Below, in pieces: positions 12,038 to 19,740 of a stretch of DNA of 20,219 nt. This DNA is from CAZAPV01 sp964487195 (lineage in GTDB: Bacteria > Patescibacteriota > Patescibacteriia > SG8-24). A model generated the notes under the pieces. That model ran no database searches and was not told where the DNA came from. It saw only the letters and a list, made by a program, of their open reading frames with translations. A program made the position numbers and the translations under genes. The stretch is from NCBI GenBank assembly GCA_964487195.1, contig CAZAPV010000014.1, forward strand, positions 1 through 20,219, read 5' to 3'. Numbering within the stretch: position 1 is the first letter of the stretch; each line of letters starts with the position of its first letter.

Positions 12038-13753
12038 TTACTCCGCGACACTGAACACTTCTTCGACCGTCGTGATCCCGTCGAGCGCCTTGAGCAGGCC
12101 GTCCTGCGCCATCGTGATCATCCCCTGGGCGACCGCGATATCCTGCATTTCGTATTCGGAAACCTTGCCGGAGAGGATCACCTTTTCGATCTCCGGACTC
12201 ATCGCGAAAATTTCGTAGATGCCGATCCGACCCTTGTAGCCGATGTCATTGCATTTCACGCACCCCTTGCCGCGGAAAAATTTCATCTTGTCGGCGTTGA
12301 CCTTCGCGCCGGAATTTTTCGGCAGTTTCGCGAGCGTCTCTTTCACCCGTTTGATCGTCGCCGCGTCCGGCTTCGTTTCTTCTTTGCAGTCCTGGTGGAT
12401 TTTTCTGACGAGCCGCTGGCCGATCACCGCATTGAGCGCCGGCGCGAGCAGGAACGGTTTGACCCCCATCGACAGGAAGCGGGGGATCGCCCCGGCGGCG
12501 CTGTTCGTGTGGATCGTGGAGATCATCAGGTGGCCGGTGAGCGCGGCCTGGATCGCCACCTCCGCGGTTTCGAGGTCGCGGATTTCGCCGACCATCACGA
12601 CGTCCGGATCCTGGCGCAGGATCGACGTCAGCCCTTTCGCGAACGTGTAGTCCTTGCTTTTGTCGATCTGCGATTGGTTGACGCCCGGCAGGTTGTATTC
12701 GACCGGGTCTTCGAGCGTGATGATTTTCGTTTCGCCGTCGTTCAGCTTGTTGAGCACGGCGTACAGCGTCGTCGTTTTACCGGAGCCGGTCGGACCGGTG
12801 GTGATGATCATCCCGTTCGGCCGTTCGGTTTCGCGTTTCAGCTGCTCGTACGCTTTCCCGCGGATGCCGAGCTCGTCGAATTTGAGCGAGGTCGCGGCGG
12901 TGGTGAGCAGACGCAGCACGACCGATTCGCCGTACGACGTCGGGAGCGTCGAAACGCGCACGTCCACTTTGTCGCCGCCGGCGAGCGAGATGGTGAACCG
13001 GCCGTCCTGCGGCGCGGTGGTGATGTTCAGTTTGAGTCCGGAGAACAGCTTGATGCGGTTCACGATGCGCGGCCACAGCTCTTTGCGCACTGCCGCCACT
13101 TTCTGGAGCACGCCGTCGATGCGGAAACGGATTTTGACCTCTTTCTCTTCCGCTTCCACGTGGATGTCCGACACGTTCGCTTGCAGCCCCGCGGCGATCA
13201 CGAGCGCGACGAAATCGGTCACCGTCACGTCCTGGATGCGCGCGTCGAGATCCTTCAGCGTTTTGATTTCCTTCCTGAATTTTTCCAGTTCTTGCTCGGT
13301 GATCTGCACCCCTTTCACGACCTCCTTCACGTCGGGGAGCGAATCATACAGCTTCTCCGCTTTTTCATAGCTGTGCTCGGAGATGACGTACAGCTTCACG
13401 TTCGCGTGGGACCGTTCGCCGACCTGGAAAACGATCTCGGCGACCGCGGGGTCCTTCGGATTCACCGCGGCGACGCGCGCTTCGCTGCCGTTATAGAGGA
13501 AGACGATCGTTTTGTGTTCGCGCGATTGCGCGCGGGGAAGCAGCTGGAGCGCTTCCGGGGAGATCGGGAACGCGACGAGATTGATGTAGTCGACGCCAAG
13601 AGACGCGGCCTTTTTCCGCGTCTCTTCCTCGAGCGTCTTCAGTTTTATCTCGGTCATCTTCTGGGCGAACTTTTCCTGCGGGGTCTCTTCGCCGGGCACG
13701 GACGGTTTCTTCTTCTTTCTGCCCAGAAGGTCCTCGATCGATGGGCCGGCCAT
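12038..13753 (-). CDS. pilB: Type IV pilus assembly / type II secretion ATPase (PilB/GspE)
   Basis: Hexameric cytoplasmic ATPase that powers pilin polymerisation at the inner membrane. The 571-residue product has an N-terminal MshEN-like region (to about 170), the N2 domain (DIHVE near 196-200, RFRIDG 209-214), Walker A GPTGSGKT (320-327), the Asp box TLEDPVEY (346-353), Walker B DPDVVMVGEIRD (382-393) and the His box (STIHTN 412-417). The zinc motif is CVKC (498-501) with only one Cys (456) upstream, at HQDC, where His453 may replace the usual Cys. No pilC, pilT or pilin gene is in view. The ATG at 13753 is nine bases after a TGGTATACT box. It is the last gene of a co-directional ftsH-membrane protein-pilB set. 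Confidence 0.95.
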   Translation of the reverse strand: MAGPSIEDLLGRKKKKPSVPGEETPQEKFAQKMTEIKLKTLEEETRKKAASLGVDYINLVAFPISPEALQLLPRAQSREHKTIVFLYNGSEARVAAVNPKDPAVAEIVFQVGERSHANVKLYVISEHSYEKAEKLYDSLPDVKEVVKGVQITEQELEKFRKEIKTLKDLDARIQDVTVTDFVALVIAAGLQANVSDIHVEAEEKEVKIRFRIDGVLQKVAAVRKELWPRIVNRIKLFSGLKLNITTAPQDGRFTISLAGGDKVDVRVSTLPTSYGESVVLRLLTTAATSLKFDELGIRGKAYEQLKRETERPNGMIITTGPTGSGKTTTLYAVLNKLNDGETKIITLEDPVEYNLPGVNQSQIDKSKDYTFAKGLTSILRQDPDVVMVGEIRDLETAEVAIQAALTGHLMISTIHTNSAAGAIPRFLSMGVKPFLLAPALNAVIGQRLVRKIHQDCKEETKPDAATIKRVKETLAKLPKNSGAKVNADKMKFFRGKGCVKCNDIGYKGRIGIYEIFAMSPEIEKVILSGKVSEYEMQDIAVAQGMITMAQDGLLKALDGITTVEEVFSVAE

Positions 13754-13762
13754 AACAAAATC

Positions 13763-13771
13763 AGTATACCA
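13763..13771 (-). promoter_or_regulatory. Extended -10 promoter of pilB, leaderless
   Basis: TGGTATACT on the minus strand ends nine bases before the ATG. No -35 of quality is visible, and no ribosome site. Confidence 0.55.
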
Positions 13772-13783
13772 TTTTTCGGAACT

Positions 13784-14782
13784 TCAGCGGCCGAGCCAGG
13801 CGTGCGCGGCGCGCACCAGCTTCGCGGCCGGTTTCTTCTCGACCAGTTCGGCCCAGAGCAGCGTCCATGCCGCCGCCTGCAGCGAGGTCAGGAACGAGAT
13901 CGCGAGCACGATCGCGATGATCAGCATCAGCGCGCTCACCGTCATGAGGGCGACGATCACCGCCTGCGCTTTGAAGATCGCCGCGAGCACGATCAGGAAA
14001 ATGATCGGTACGGAGAACACCAGCACGACGACCGCGGCGATGATCCCGACGACGAGATTGACGAGCAGCAGCACGAGCGCCATCTCCAGGCCGACGAGCC
14101 AGTGGTCGGCATAGAGGCGCGCGCCGAGCGAAAGCGCGCGGACGAACCGTTCGTTTTTGAGCACCGCGTACACCGATGCGAAAACGCCGATCACCGCCGC
14201 GGAAACGGCGATCGCGGTGAAGACGATGAACGATCCGAGATAAAACATGCCGCTCCCGAGTCCGTGGTCCTTCACGAAGAAAAACAGGTTGGCGGCGATG
14301 AACGCGAACGCGGCGCCGGAGGCGAGTTTGGTGGCGGCGGTGATCCCGAGGAGCGGCCAGAAGCGATCGGTGCCGGTTTTCACCGCCTCCGCGAACGTCG
14401 GTTCACCGCCGCGCTCGATTTTGCGCGCGCTCGACAGCAGCGCGCCGAGCGAGACGAGGGAGATCCAGGCGAAAATTGCGAGGACGATCGCGCCGACCGC
14501 GGCGAACACGCCGGCGGCGAGGAACGGGGACGAGGAGGAGACGATGAGCGCGTGCACCATCGCGACGCCCGGCATCGTCGTGTACACCGTGCCGCCCTGC
14601 GCGATGCGCGGCACCAGCTCGCCGGACTGGTTATAGGCGTTCATGAACACTTCCGACACGCTGCCGAATCCCGCCATCGTCGCGAAAAATCCGAACACCC
14701 ACAGATGCTTGTGGTGCCAGGCGACGCGGAAGGCGTCGTTCACGATCCGTCGATAGAACGATCCTGTCGATTTTTTTGCCAT
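13784..14782 (-). CDS. Multi-pass membrane protein, 332 residues, function unknown
   Basis: About seven or eight hydrophobic helices: near 28-45, 75-120 (two), 145-170, 180-210, and a long hydrophobic region from about 232 to 310. The N-terminus is a cytoplasmic basic segment leading into AWHHKHLWVFGFF, a pattern I associate with poorly described membrane proteins common in Patescibacteria. No catalytic or transport motif is visible. It lies 23 bases downstream of ftsH and 30 bases upstream of pilB on the same strand, so co-transcription is possible despite its own -10 box. AGGAGG occurs only two bases before the ATG, too close for ordinary ribosome binding. Confidence 0.8.
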   Translation of the reverse strand: MAKKSTGSFYRRIVNDAFRVAWHHKHLWVFGFFATMAGFGSVSEVFMNAYNQSGELVPRIAQGGTVYTTMPGVAMVHALIVSSSSPFLAAGVFAAVGAIVLAIFAWISLVSLGALLSSARKIERGGEPTFAEAVKTGTDRFWPLLGITAATKLASGAAFAFIAANLFFFVKDHGLGSGMFYLGSFIVFTAIAVSAAVIGVFASVYAVLKNERFVRALSLGARLYADHWLVGLEMALVLLLVNLVVGIIAAVVVLVFSVPIIFLIVLAAIFKAQAVIVALMTVSALMLIIAIVLAISFLTSLQAAAWTLLWAELVEKKPAAKLVRAAHAWLGR

Positions 14783-14792
14783 ATCCTCCTGG

Positions 14793-14801
14793 AGTATAGC
14801 A
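14793..14801 (-). promoter_or_regulatory. Extended -10 promoter of the membrane protein gene
   Basis: TGCTATACT on the minus strand, ten bases before the ATG and immediately after the ftsH stop codon. Transcription would begin about three to four bases before the start codon. Confidence 0.55.
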
Positions 14802-14805
14802 CGTT

Positions 14806-16722
14806 TTACCCCTCGGCGGGACGGACGTGGAAGCGGGCGGGGTGGCCGCCGTCCTTGGCGTCCGAAGAGGCGCCGCCGTCGGTTTTCGGCCGGTCGCCGA
14901 GCAGCGCGTCGAACTGCTCCTTTTCGAGCGTCTCTTTTTCCAAAAGCGCGGCGACGATTTTTTCGAGCATCTGCCGTTTTTCGCGGATGATCGTGCGGCC
15001 GGTTTCCATCGCGGCGGTGAGCAGCTCGGTGATTTCGTGGTCGATCATCTCCGCGACCTTCTCGCTGTAGTCGCGTTCATGGTGGATCTCTTTGCCGAGG
15101 AACACCATCTCTTCTTTTTCACCGTAGGTGCGCGGACCGAGCTTTTCCGACATGCCGTAGTCGGTGATCAGGCGGCGGGCGAGCCGCGTCGCGTTGCGCA
15201 GATCGCTCGACGCACCGGTCGTCAGGTTTTCTTTGCCGAAGATTTCCACTTCAGCGACGTAGCCGCCGAGCGACACCGCGAGGTCGTCAACGAATTCCGC
15301 CTTGCGCTGCATCCGTCGGTCTTCGAGCGGGAGTTTCAGCGTGTACCCCGCGGCGCTTCCGCGCGAGATGATCGACACCTTGTGCACCGGGTCGGCGTTC
15401 GGGAGCGTGTGCGCGACGAGCGCGTGTCCCGCTTCGTGGTAGGCGGTCACCTTTCGTTCTTCTTCGGAGAGGATGTGGCTCTTCCGTTCGGGACCGAGCA
15501 GGACCTTCTCGATGCTCTCCAGCAGTTCGGTCATCCCGATCTTTTTCTTGTTGCGCCGCGCGGCGAGGATCGCGCCTTCGTTGATCACGTTCGCGAGGTC
15601 GGCGCCGGAGAAGCCGGGCGTCCGCTGGGCGATCGTGCGCAGCTGCACCCCTTCTTCGAGCGGCTTGTTTTTCGCGTGGATCGTGAGGATCGCTTCGCGG
15701 TCGTTGATGTCCGGCTCGTCGAGCACGACGCGCCGGTCGAAGCGGCCCGGGCGCAAGAGCGCGGGGTCGAGCACGTCCGGACGGTTGGTCGCGGCGATCA
15801 CGATCACCCCCTGGTTCGGATCGAATCCGTCCATTTCGACGAGGATCTGGTTCAGCGTCTGCTCGCGTTCGTCATGGCTGCCGCCAAGGCCGGCGCCGCG
15901 CTGGCGGCCGACCGCGTCGATTTCATCCATGAAGATGATGCACGGCGCGCTCTTCTTCGCGCGCGCGAACAGGTCGCGCACGCGCGACGCGCCGACGCCG
16001 ACGAACATCTCCACGAACTCCGAGCCGGAGATGTGGAAGAACGGCACGTTCGCTTCGCCCGCGACCGCGCGCGCGAGCAGCGTCTTGCCGGTGCCCGGGC
16101 TTCCCATCAGCAGCACGCCTTTCGGGATCTTCGCGCCGAGCGCGATGAATTTTTTCGGATTGCGGAGGAATTCGACGATCTCCTGCAGCTCCTCCTTCGC
16201 TTCCTTCACGCCCGCAACGTCCTTGAACGTCACGCGGTCTTTGGCGTTCTTCGGGATTTCCCGCGCGCCGCTCTGCCCGAACGACATCGCGCGGGTGTTC
16301 GCGCCCTGCACCTGCCGCATCATGAAGTAGAGGAAGAACGAGATCAGCAGGAAGGGGAGCAGGAACGGCAGGATCGCGCCCGCCCAGAACGCGAGGCCGG
16401 ATTCTTCTTTCACGTCGACCGTGACAGCGCGCATCTTCGCCGGATCGACTTTGTAGTTCGCGAGCAGCGTGGAAAAAGATTCGCCGCCCTCCTTGTGCGA
16501 CGTCTCCTTGGTGCCGTCCGCGAGTTCGATCGCGAGTTGGTCGCCGCGCACCTCGACGGATTTCACTTTCCCGTCGTTGATCTGCGCGATCACCGCGCTC
16601 ACGTCCACCTCTTTCGCCTGGCCGTTCGAGAGCGTGATCATGCTCAAGACGCCGGCGAGGACCAGGAACAGCACGATCGAGATGACGAGGTTTTTGGTGA
16701 TCGATTTGGTCGAATTTTTCAT
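14806..16722 (-). CDS. ftsH: ATP-dependent zinc metalloprotease FtsH
   Basis: Membrane-bound AAA+ protease that extracts and degrades membrane and unfolded cytoplasmic proteins. The 638-residue product has two transmembrane helices (about 10-30 and 111-135) around a short extracytoplasmic domain, Walker A GSPGTGKT (207-214), Walker B IIFMDEID (262-269), the second region of homology (ATNRPDVLDPALLRPGRFDR, 311-330) and the zinc motif HEAGH (429-433), with Asp507 in TGASSDLRNAT as third ligand. All key residues are present and length is typical. The start at 16722 follows TATACT by six bases, so its mRNA is probably leaderless. It lies downstream of rpsA on the same strand, and its weak -35 falls inside the rpsA 3' end. 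Confidence 0.98.
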   Translation of the reverse strand: MKNSTKSITKNLVISIVLFLVLAGVLSMITLSNGQAKEVDVSAVIAQINDGKVKSVEVRGDQLAIELADGTKETSHKEGGESFSTLLANYKVDPAKMRAVTVDVKEESGLAFWAGAILPFLLPFLLISFFLYFMMRQVQGANTRAMSFGQSGAREIPKNAKDRVTFKDVAGVKEAKEELQEIVEFLRNPKKFIALGAKIPKGVLLMGSPGTGKTLLARAVAGEANVPFFHISGSEFVEMFVGVGASRVRDLFARAKKSAPCIIFMDEIDAVGRQRGAGLGGSHDEREQTLNQILVEMDGFDPNQGVIVIAATNRPDVLDPALLRPGRFDRRVVLDEPDINDREAILTIHAKNKPLEEGVQLRTIAQRTPGFSGADLANVINEGAILAARRNKKKIGMTELLESIEKVLLGPERKSHILSEEERKVTAYHEAGHALVAHTLPNADPVHKVSIISRGSAAGYTLKLPLEDRRMQRKAEFVDDLAVSLGGYVAEVEIFGKENLTTGASSDLRNATRLARRLITDYGMSEKLGPRTYGEKEEMVFLGKEIHHERDYSEKVAEMIDHEITELLTAAMETGRTIIREKRQMLEKIVAALLEKETLEKEQFDALLGDRPKTDGGASSDAKDGGHPARFHVRPAEG

Positions 16723-16728
16723 GCGTTG

Positions 16729-16757
16729 AGTATACCGAATTTTTTACGCCTTGTCCT
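16729..16757 (-). promoter_or_regulatory. ftsH promoter, leaderless
   Basis: AGGACA (16752-16757, within rpsA), 17 bases, TATACT (16729-16734), then six bases to the ATG. Confidence 0.6.
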
Positions 16758-17850
16758 CGGCGAGCGTTTCTTTTTCGGTGAGCGCCTTGAGCGAGAGGCC
16801 GAGGCGGTGCTGTTCCGGTTCGATCGACACCACCATGAATTCGAGCGTGTCGCCGGGCTTCGCGATCTCCGACGGATCGGTCACCGGCTTGGCGGAGAGC
16901 TCGGAGATGTGGGCGAGGCCATGGATCTCCGGATCGAGCTCCACGAAGAAGCCGAACGGGTTCACCTTCAGTACCTTGCCTTTCACCTTCTCGCCGACTT
17001 TGTATTTATCGCCGACGTTCTTCCACGGGTCATCGATCAGCTTCTTCATCGACAGGAAAATTTTCGACCCCTCGATGCCGATGATCTCCGCCTTCACCTT
17101 GTCGCCGACCTTGAGCAGATCCCGCGGATGGTCGATGCGCTGCCAGGCGATCTCCGAGATGTGGACCAGCCCTTCGAGGATGTCGAACTTCACGAACGCA
17201 CCGAAGTCCGCGAGCGCGGACACCTCGCCTTCGATGATCTCGCCCACTTTGTGTTTCGCGATGATGTTTTTCTGCTTGTCTTCCCAGACCGCCTTCTCCG
17301 AGACGATCAGCTTCTCGTCGTTCTCGCTCGCGTCGATGATGCGCACGTCGAACGTCTGGCCGACGAACGACTTCAGCTTTTCGAGAATCCTCGATTTGTC
17401 GCCGCCCGCGACGCGCGGATAGTTGTCCGGCGCGAGCTGGGAGACCGGAAGGAAGCCGTTCAGATGATCGAGCCGCACGAGCAGGCCGCCCTTGCTCGCT
17501 TCTACCACTTTGGCCGGCACCGTTTCGCCGGTGCGGAGCAGTTCGAGCAGCCGGTCCCACGCCTTGCGGTGGCCGGCGAAGCGGAACGACAGTTCGACGT
17601 CGCCGTTTTCGTTTTCCAGTTCGGCGACCGTCGCTTCGACGGCGTCGCCCGGTTTCACGTCGTCGTACACGCGTGAGGGATCGGCGATTTCCCGGCCGCG
17701 CACCACGCCGGCGCGATACCCTTCGATGTCGATTCGGATTTCGTTTTTCGAGACCGAGATCACGGTGCCTTTCACCACGTCGCCCGCCTTCGGAATGCCG
17801 AGGAACGTCTTATCGGCGAGCAGCGTTTTCAAGTCCGGTTGATTCGTCAT
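16744..17850 (-). CDS. rpsA: Small ribosomal subunit protein bS1, four S1 domains
   Basis: RNA-binding protein that helps 30S subunits capture and unfold mRNA. The 368-residue product has four S1 (OB-fold) repeats, near 22-90, 107-185, 202-270 and 285-355. The third and fourth show the clearest signature (FGAFVKF...GLVHISE and FGFFVEL...GLAHISE). Four domains is the short form, compared with six in E. coli; the first two are the more divergent ribosome-binding type. The ATG at 17850 is chosen because the longer in-frame reading (to 19398) runs through the promoter and through unrelated plus-strand genes. There is no Shine-Dalgarno; a U-rich stretch precedes the start. In a cell with several leaderless mRNAs, an S1 homologue acting on leadered mRNAs is expected. 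Confidence 0.96.
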   Translation of the reverse strand: MTNQPDLKTLLADKTFLGIPKAGDVVKGTVISVSKNEIRIDIEGYRAGVVRGREIADPSRVYDDVKPGDAVEATVAELENENGDVELSFRFAGHRKAWDRLLELLRTGETVPAKVVEASKGGLLVRLDHLNGFLPVSQLAPDNYPRVAGGDKSRILEKLKSFVGQTFDVRIIDASENDEKLIVSEKAVWEDKQKNIIAKHKVGEIIEGEVSALADFGAFVKFDILEGLVHISEIAWQRIDHPRDLLKVGDKVKAEIIGIEGSKIFLSMKKLIDDPWKNVGDKYKVGEKVKGKVLKVNPFGFFVELDPEIHGLAHISELSAKPVTDPSEIAKPGDTLEFMVVSIEPEQHRLGLSLKALTEKETLAEDKA

Positions 17851-17938
17851 AAACAAAAAAATGGTTTTAGCCGCACCGGCGTTCGCCCGTGCAGCCGCCC
17901 TCATCGCTACAGCGATGGGGGACTGATGAATAAGGATC
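17851..17938 (-). promoter_or_regulatory. rpsA 5' leader with two hairpins, candidate autoregulatory element
   Basis: The leader is about 88 bases from the predicted start of transcription. Hairpin 1: CATCGC/GCGATG (17917-17912 with 17907-17902), loop TGTA. Hairpin 2: an 11-pair stem with one mismatch between 17895 and 17870. This is followed by an A/U-rich single strand with seven U and no ribosome site. E. coli rpsA also has a hairpin-rich leader without a strong ribosome site and is repressed by its own product; the same control here is inference. Confidence 0.5.
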
Positions 17939-17944
17939 AGGGCG

Positions 17945-17973
17945 AGTATAAAGGACGGCGCGTATTTTGGCAA
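17945..17973 (-). promoter_or_regulatory. rpsA promoter
   Basis: TTGCCA (17968-17973), 17 bases, TATACT (17945-17950). The -35 region overlaps the upstream region of the divergent promoter at 17985-17993. Confidence 0.85.
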
Positions 17974-17984
17974 GGGACGATCTC

Positions 17985-17993
17985 TGTTACACT
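17985..17993 (+). promoter_or_regulatory. Extended -10 promoter of the helical protein gene, near-leaderless
   Basis: TGTTACACT, with the hexamer ending ten bases before the ATG at 18004. No good -35 is visible. Confidence 0.55.
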
Positions 17994-18003
17994 GAAAGGG
18001 CCT

Positions 18004-18732
18004 ATGACCCCGCGACACGCACGACATCCGCACGCCTCCATGCTCGAGCTTTTGCGCATGGCGATCGACCGGCTTCCGCCGACGTTTTCCGCGGACAAGA
18101 AGAAGCGCTACGCCAAGCAGCTCGACGGCTTCCTGAAGAATCCGAAGGCGTCCTATGAGGAGATCCAGGACGTGATCGCCGCGCTCGGCAAGGAGTCGTG
18201 GGCGTTCCGGAAAGCGTACGAAGAGATGTACGACCGGTACGGCCGCGCGTCGGAGGAGGCGAACCTGCTTGAGAAGCTCGACCGCGACGTGCGGGAAAAG
18301 TACGAGCGGTTCGTCCACGAAGGGGGGAAGATCAACCATATCGAGTCGGCAAAATCCGCGGACGATCTGCGTAATCCGTCGCCGTTCGAGCGGTACTTCA
18401 CGCCGGAAGAGAAATTCGTGATCGAGCAGGCGCTGCTCGCTGCGCGGGACGCGGCGCGCGCGGAGATCGACGCGCTCGTGCTCGACAAAAAGAAGGATGA
18501 ATACCAGGCGCTCGTCGCCGAGTACAAGAAGCGGCAGAAAACGATCATGGAGAAGCTCGACGGGCTGCGCAAACTCGCGTCGGTGAGCGCGAAGTGGGAA
18601 CCGGCGATCACCGACCGCGTCCGCACGATCGAGGAGGGGTGGTCGGTCGTCGAACAGGGCGCGGACGCCGAGGAGCTTGAACGCGAAACCGAATATTGGC
18701 AGGGGACGCTCGAGGCGTTTTTGCACGCCTGA
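18004..18732 (+). CDS. Charged helical (coiled-coil-like) hypothetical protein, 242 residues
   Basis: No family recognised. After MTPRHARHPHASM the protein is almost entirely helical by composition: long runs of Glu, Lys, Arg, Ala and Leu, with heptad-like patterns near 75-105 (EEANLLEKLDRDVREKYERF) and 145-200. No signal peptide or membrane helix, so it is probably cytoplasmic. Divergent from rpsA and upstream of the MBL-fold gene, with a 45-base gap to it. The ATG at 18004 is chosen because an earlier in-frame start at 17839 would read through both divergent promoters and into rpsA. Its position next to MBL and gyrA genes gives no clear functional clue. Confidence 0.82.
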   Translation: MTPRHARHPHASMLELLRMAIDRLPPTFSADKKKRYAKQLDGFLKNPKASYEEIQDVIAALGKESWAFRKAYEEMYDRYGRASEEANLLEKLDRDVREKYERFVHEGGKINHIESAKSADDLRNPSPFERYFTPEEKFVIEQALLAARDAARAEIDALVLDKKKDEYQALVAEYKKRQKTIMEKLDGLRKLASVSAKWEPAITDRVRTIEEGWSVVEQGADAEELERETEYWQGTLEAFLHA

Positions 18733-18738
18733 CCGCCC

Positions 18739-18767
18739 TTCACTTTTCGGAGGCGCCATGCTATCGT
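18739..18767 (+). promoter_or_regulatory. Promoter of the MBL-fold gene, leaderless
   Basis: TTCACT (18739-18744), 17 bases, TATCGT (18762-18767, with TGC extension), then ten bases to the ATG at 18778. It probably drives the MBL, small membrane protein and gyrA genes together, since those are packed with no gap. Confidence 0.6.
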
Positions 18768-18777
18768 TGCACCCGTT

Positions 18778-19401
18778 ATGAACGTCACTTGGCACGGATT
18801 TTCGTGCTTCAGAATCAGCGAATCGCGCACCGGCGGGGAGGTGGCGCTCGTCACCGATCCGTACGCGCCGGAGAGCGGCATGAAGCTGTCGCGCAGTTTT
18901 GCCGCGGACATCGTCGCGGTGAGTCATGACGACAGCCGGCACGACAACGCCGCGGCGGTCGGCGGCGACCCGTTCGTCATCACCGGCCCCGGCGAGTACG
19001 AAGTGAAAGACATTTTCGTCACCGGCATCCCGACGGACCGCAACACCATCTATTACATCACGGTCGGCGACATCCACATCGTGCACCTCGGCGCGCTGGG
19101 CCGCGCGCTCGAAGAACGCGATCTCGAACAGCTCCACAACGTGGATATCCTGTTCGTGCCGGTCGGCGGGGGCGACGTGCTCGCCGCCAAGCAGGCCGCC
19201 GAAGTGGTCGGCCAGCTCGAGCCGCGCGTCATTATCCCGATGCACTATAAGACGCCGGGGATGGACGCGAAGCTCGACGGGGTGGAACCGTTTCTGAAGA
19301 TCATGGGACTGGGGAAGCCGGAGGCGCTGCCGAAATTGAAGATCGCCGCGAAAGACCTGCCGCAGGAAGAGATGAAGATCATCGTGTTCGAACCGCAATG
19401 A
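18778..19401 (+). CDS. MBL-fold (metallo-beta-lactamase superfamily) protein with degenerate metal site
   Basis: A 207-residue protein with the beta-lactamase-fold pattern of small UPF0173-like hydrolases: WHGFSCFRI start, a TDPY strand end, GPGEYEV (70-76), VHLGAL (102-107), DILFVPVGGG (123-132) and IPMHY (153-157). In active members the first metal motif is HxHxDH; here it reads HDDSRH (50-55), so the second His and the Asp are replaced. His103 and His156 remain at the other ligand positions. It may bind one metal or be inactive as a hydrolase. Its stop codon overlaps the next start (ATGA), which implies translational coupling. Confidence 0.88.
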   Translation: MNVTWHGFSCFRISESRTGGEVALVTDPYAPESGMKLSRSFAADIVAVSHDDSRHDNAAAVGGDPFVITGPGEYEVKDIFVTGIPTDRNTIYYITVGDIHIVHLGALGRALEERDLEQLHNVDILFVPVGGGDVLAAKQAAEVVGQLEPRVIIPMHYKTPGMDAKLDGVEPFLKIMGLGKPEALPKLKIAAKDLPQEEMKIIVFEPQ

Positions 19402-19739
19402 CGCATCAGCTCGACCATCGCGAACATCAGAAGAAGCACGTCGTGCTGTGGGCCGCCGTCGCCGCGACGATGGCGGTGATCGTCGCGCTGTGGGTCATCC
19501 TGCTGCCGCTCCAGCTCAAGAAAGCGCGCGCCGCATGGACCCAGAACGCGCCGCATTGGGGGGTGGTCCAGACGAAGTCGCCCGCGACGTCGTGGAGCGA
19601 GGAGATGGCGAAGATCCGTGGCGAGATCGACGCCGCCGAGCGGCAGACGGTCGGGAGCGGCGCCGCGTCCGCGCAGGTCGACCTGCTGCGCCAGAAGATA
19701 GAAGCCGCAAGCCAGACGAACGCCGAACAGACCCATTGA
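19398..19739 (+). CDS. Single-pass membrane protein with coiled-coil tail, 113 residues
   Basis: No family recognised. A short His/Lys-rich cytoplasmic start (MTHQLDHREHQKKH) is followed by one hydrophobic helix (about 15-39), then a Glu/Arg/Ala-rich C-terminal region, about 70-107, of coiled-coil type. The ATG overlaps the MBL stop codon by four bases, and gyrA starts two bases after its own stop, so it sits inside a tight operon. Topology suggests the tail is outside the cytoplasm. No enzymatic motif. Confidence 0.82.
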   Translation: MTHQLDHREHQKKHVVLWAAVAATMAVIVALWVILLPLQLKKARAAWTQNAPHWGVVQTKSPATSWSEEMAKIRGEIDAAERQTVGSGAASAQVDLLRQKIEAASQTNAEQTH

Positions 19740-19740
19740 T

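Noticed and set aside
14783..14790. AGGAGG as Shine-Dalgarno site of the 332-residue membrane protein
   Set aside because: Only two bases separate it from the ATG, and with the -10 box ten bases upstream it would lie at or beyond the 5' end of the mRNA; I treat it as chance.
11948..15070. Very long plus-strand open frame opposite pilB and ftsH
   Set aside because: It is the mirror of strong minus-strand genes in GC-rich DNA; the translation is Arg/Asp/His-rich low complexity without any domain, and it has no promoter or ribosome site.
14827..17676. Long plus-strand open frame opposite ftsH and rpsA
   Set aside because: Same reason: a GC-driven shadow of two well-supported genes.
17851..19398. 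N-terminal extension of rpsA giving an 884-residue protein
   Set aside because: The extension passes through the rpsA promoter and is antisense to three plus-strand genes; the S1 domains begin only after 17850.
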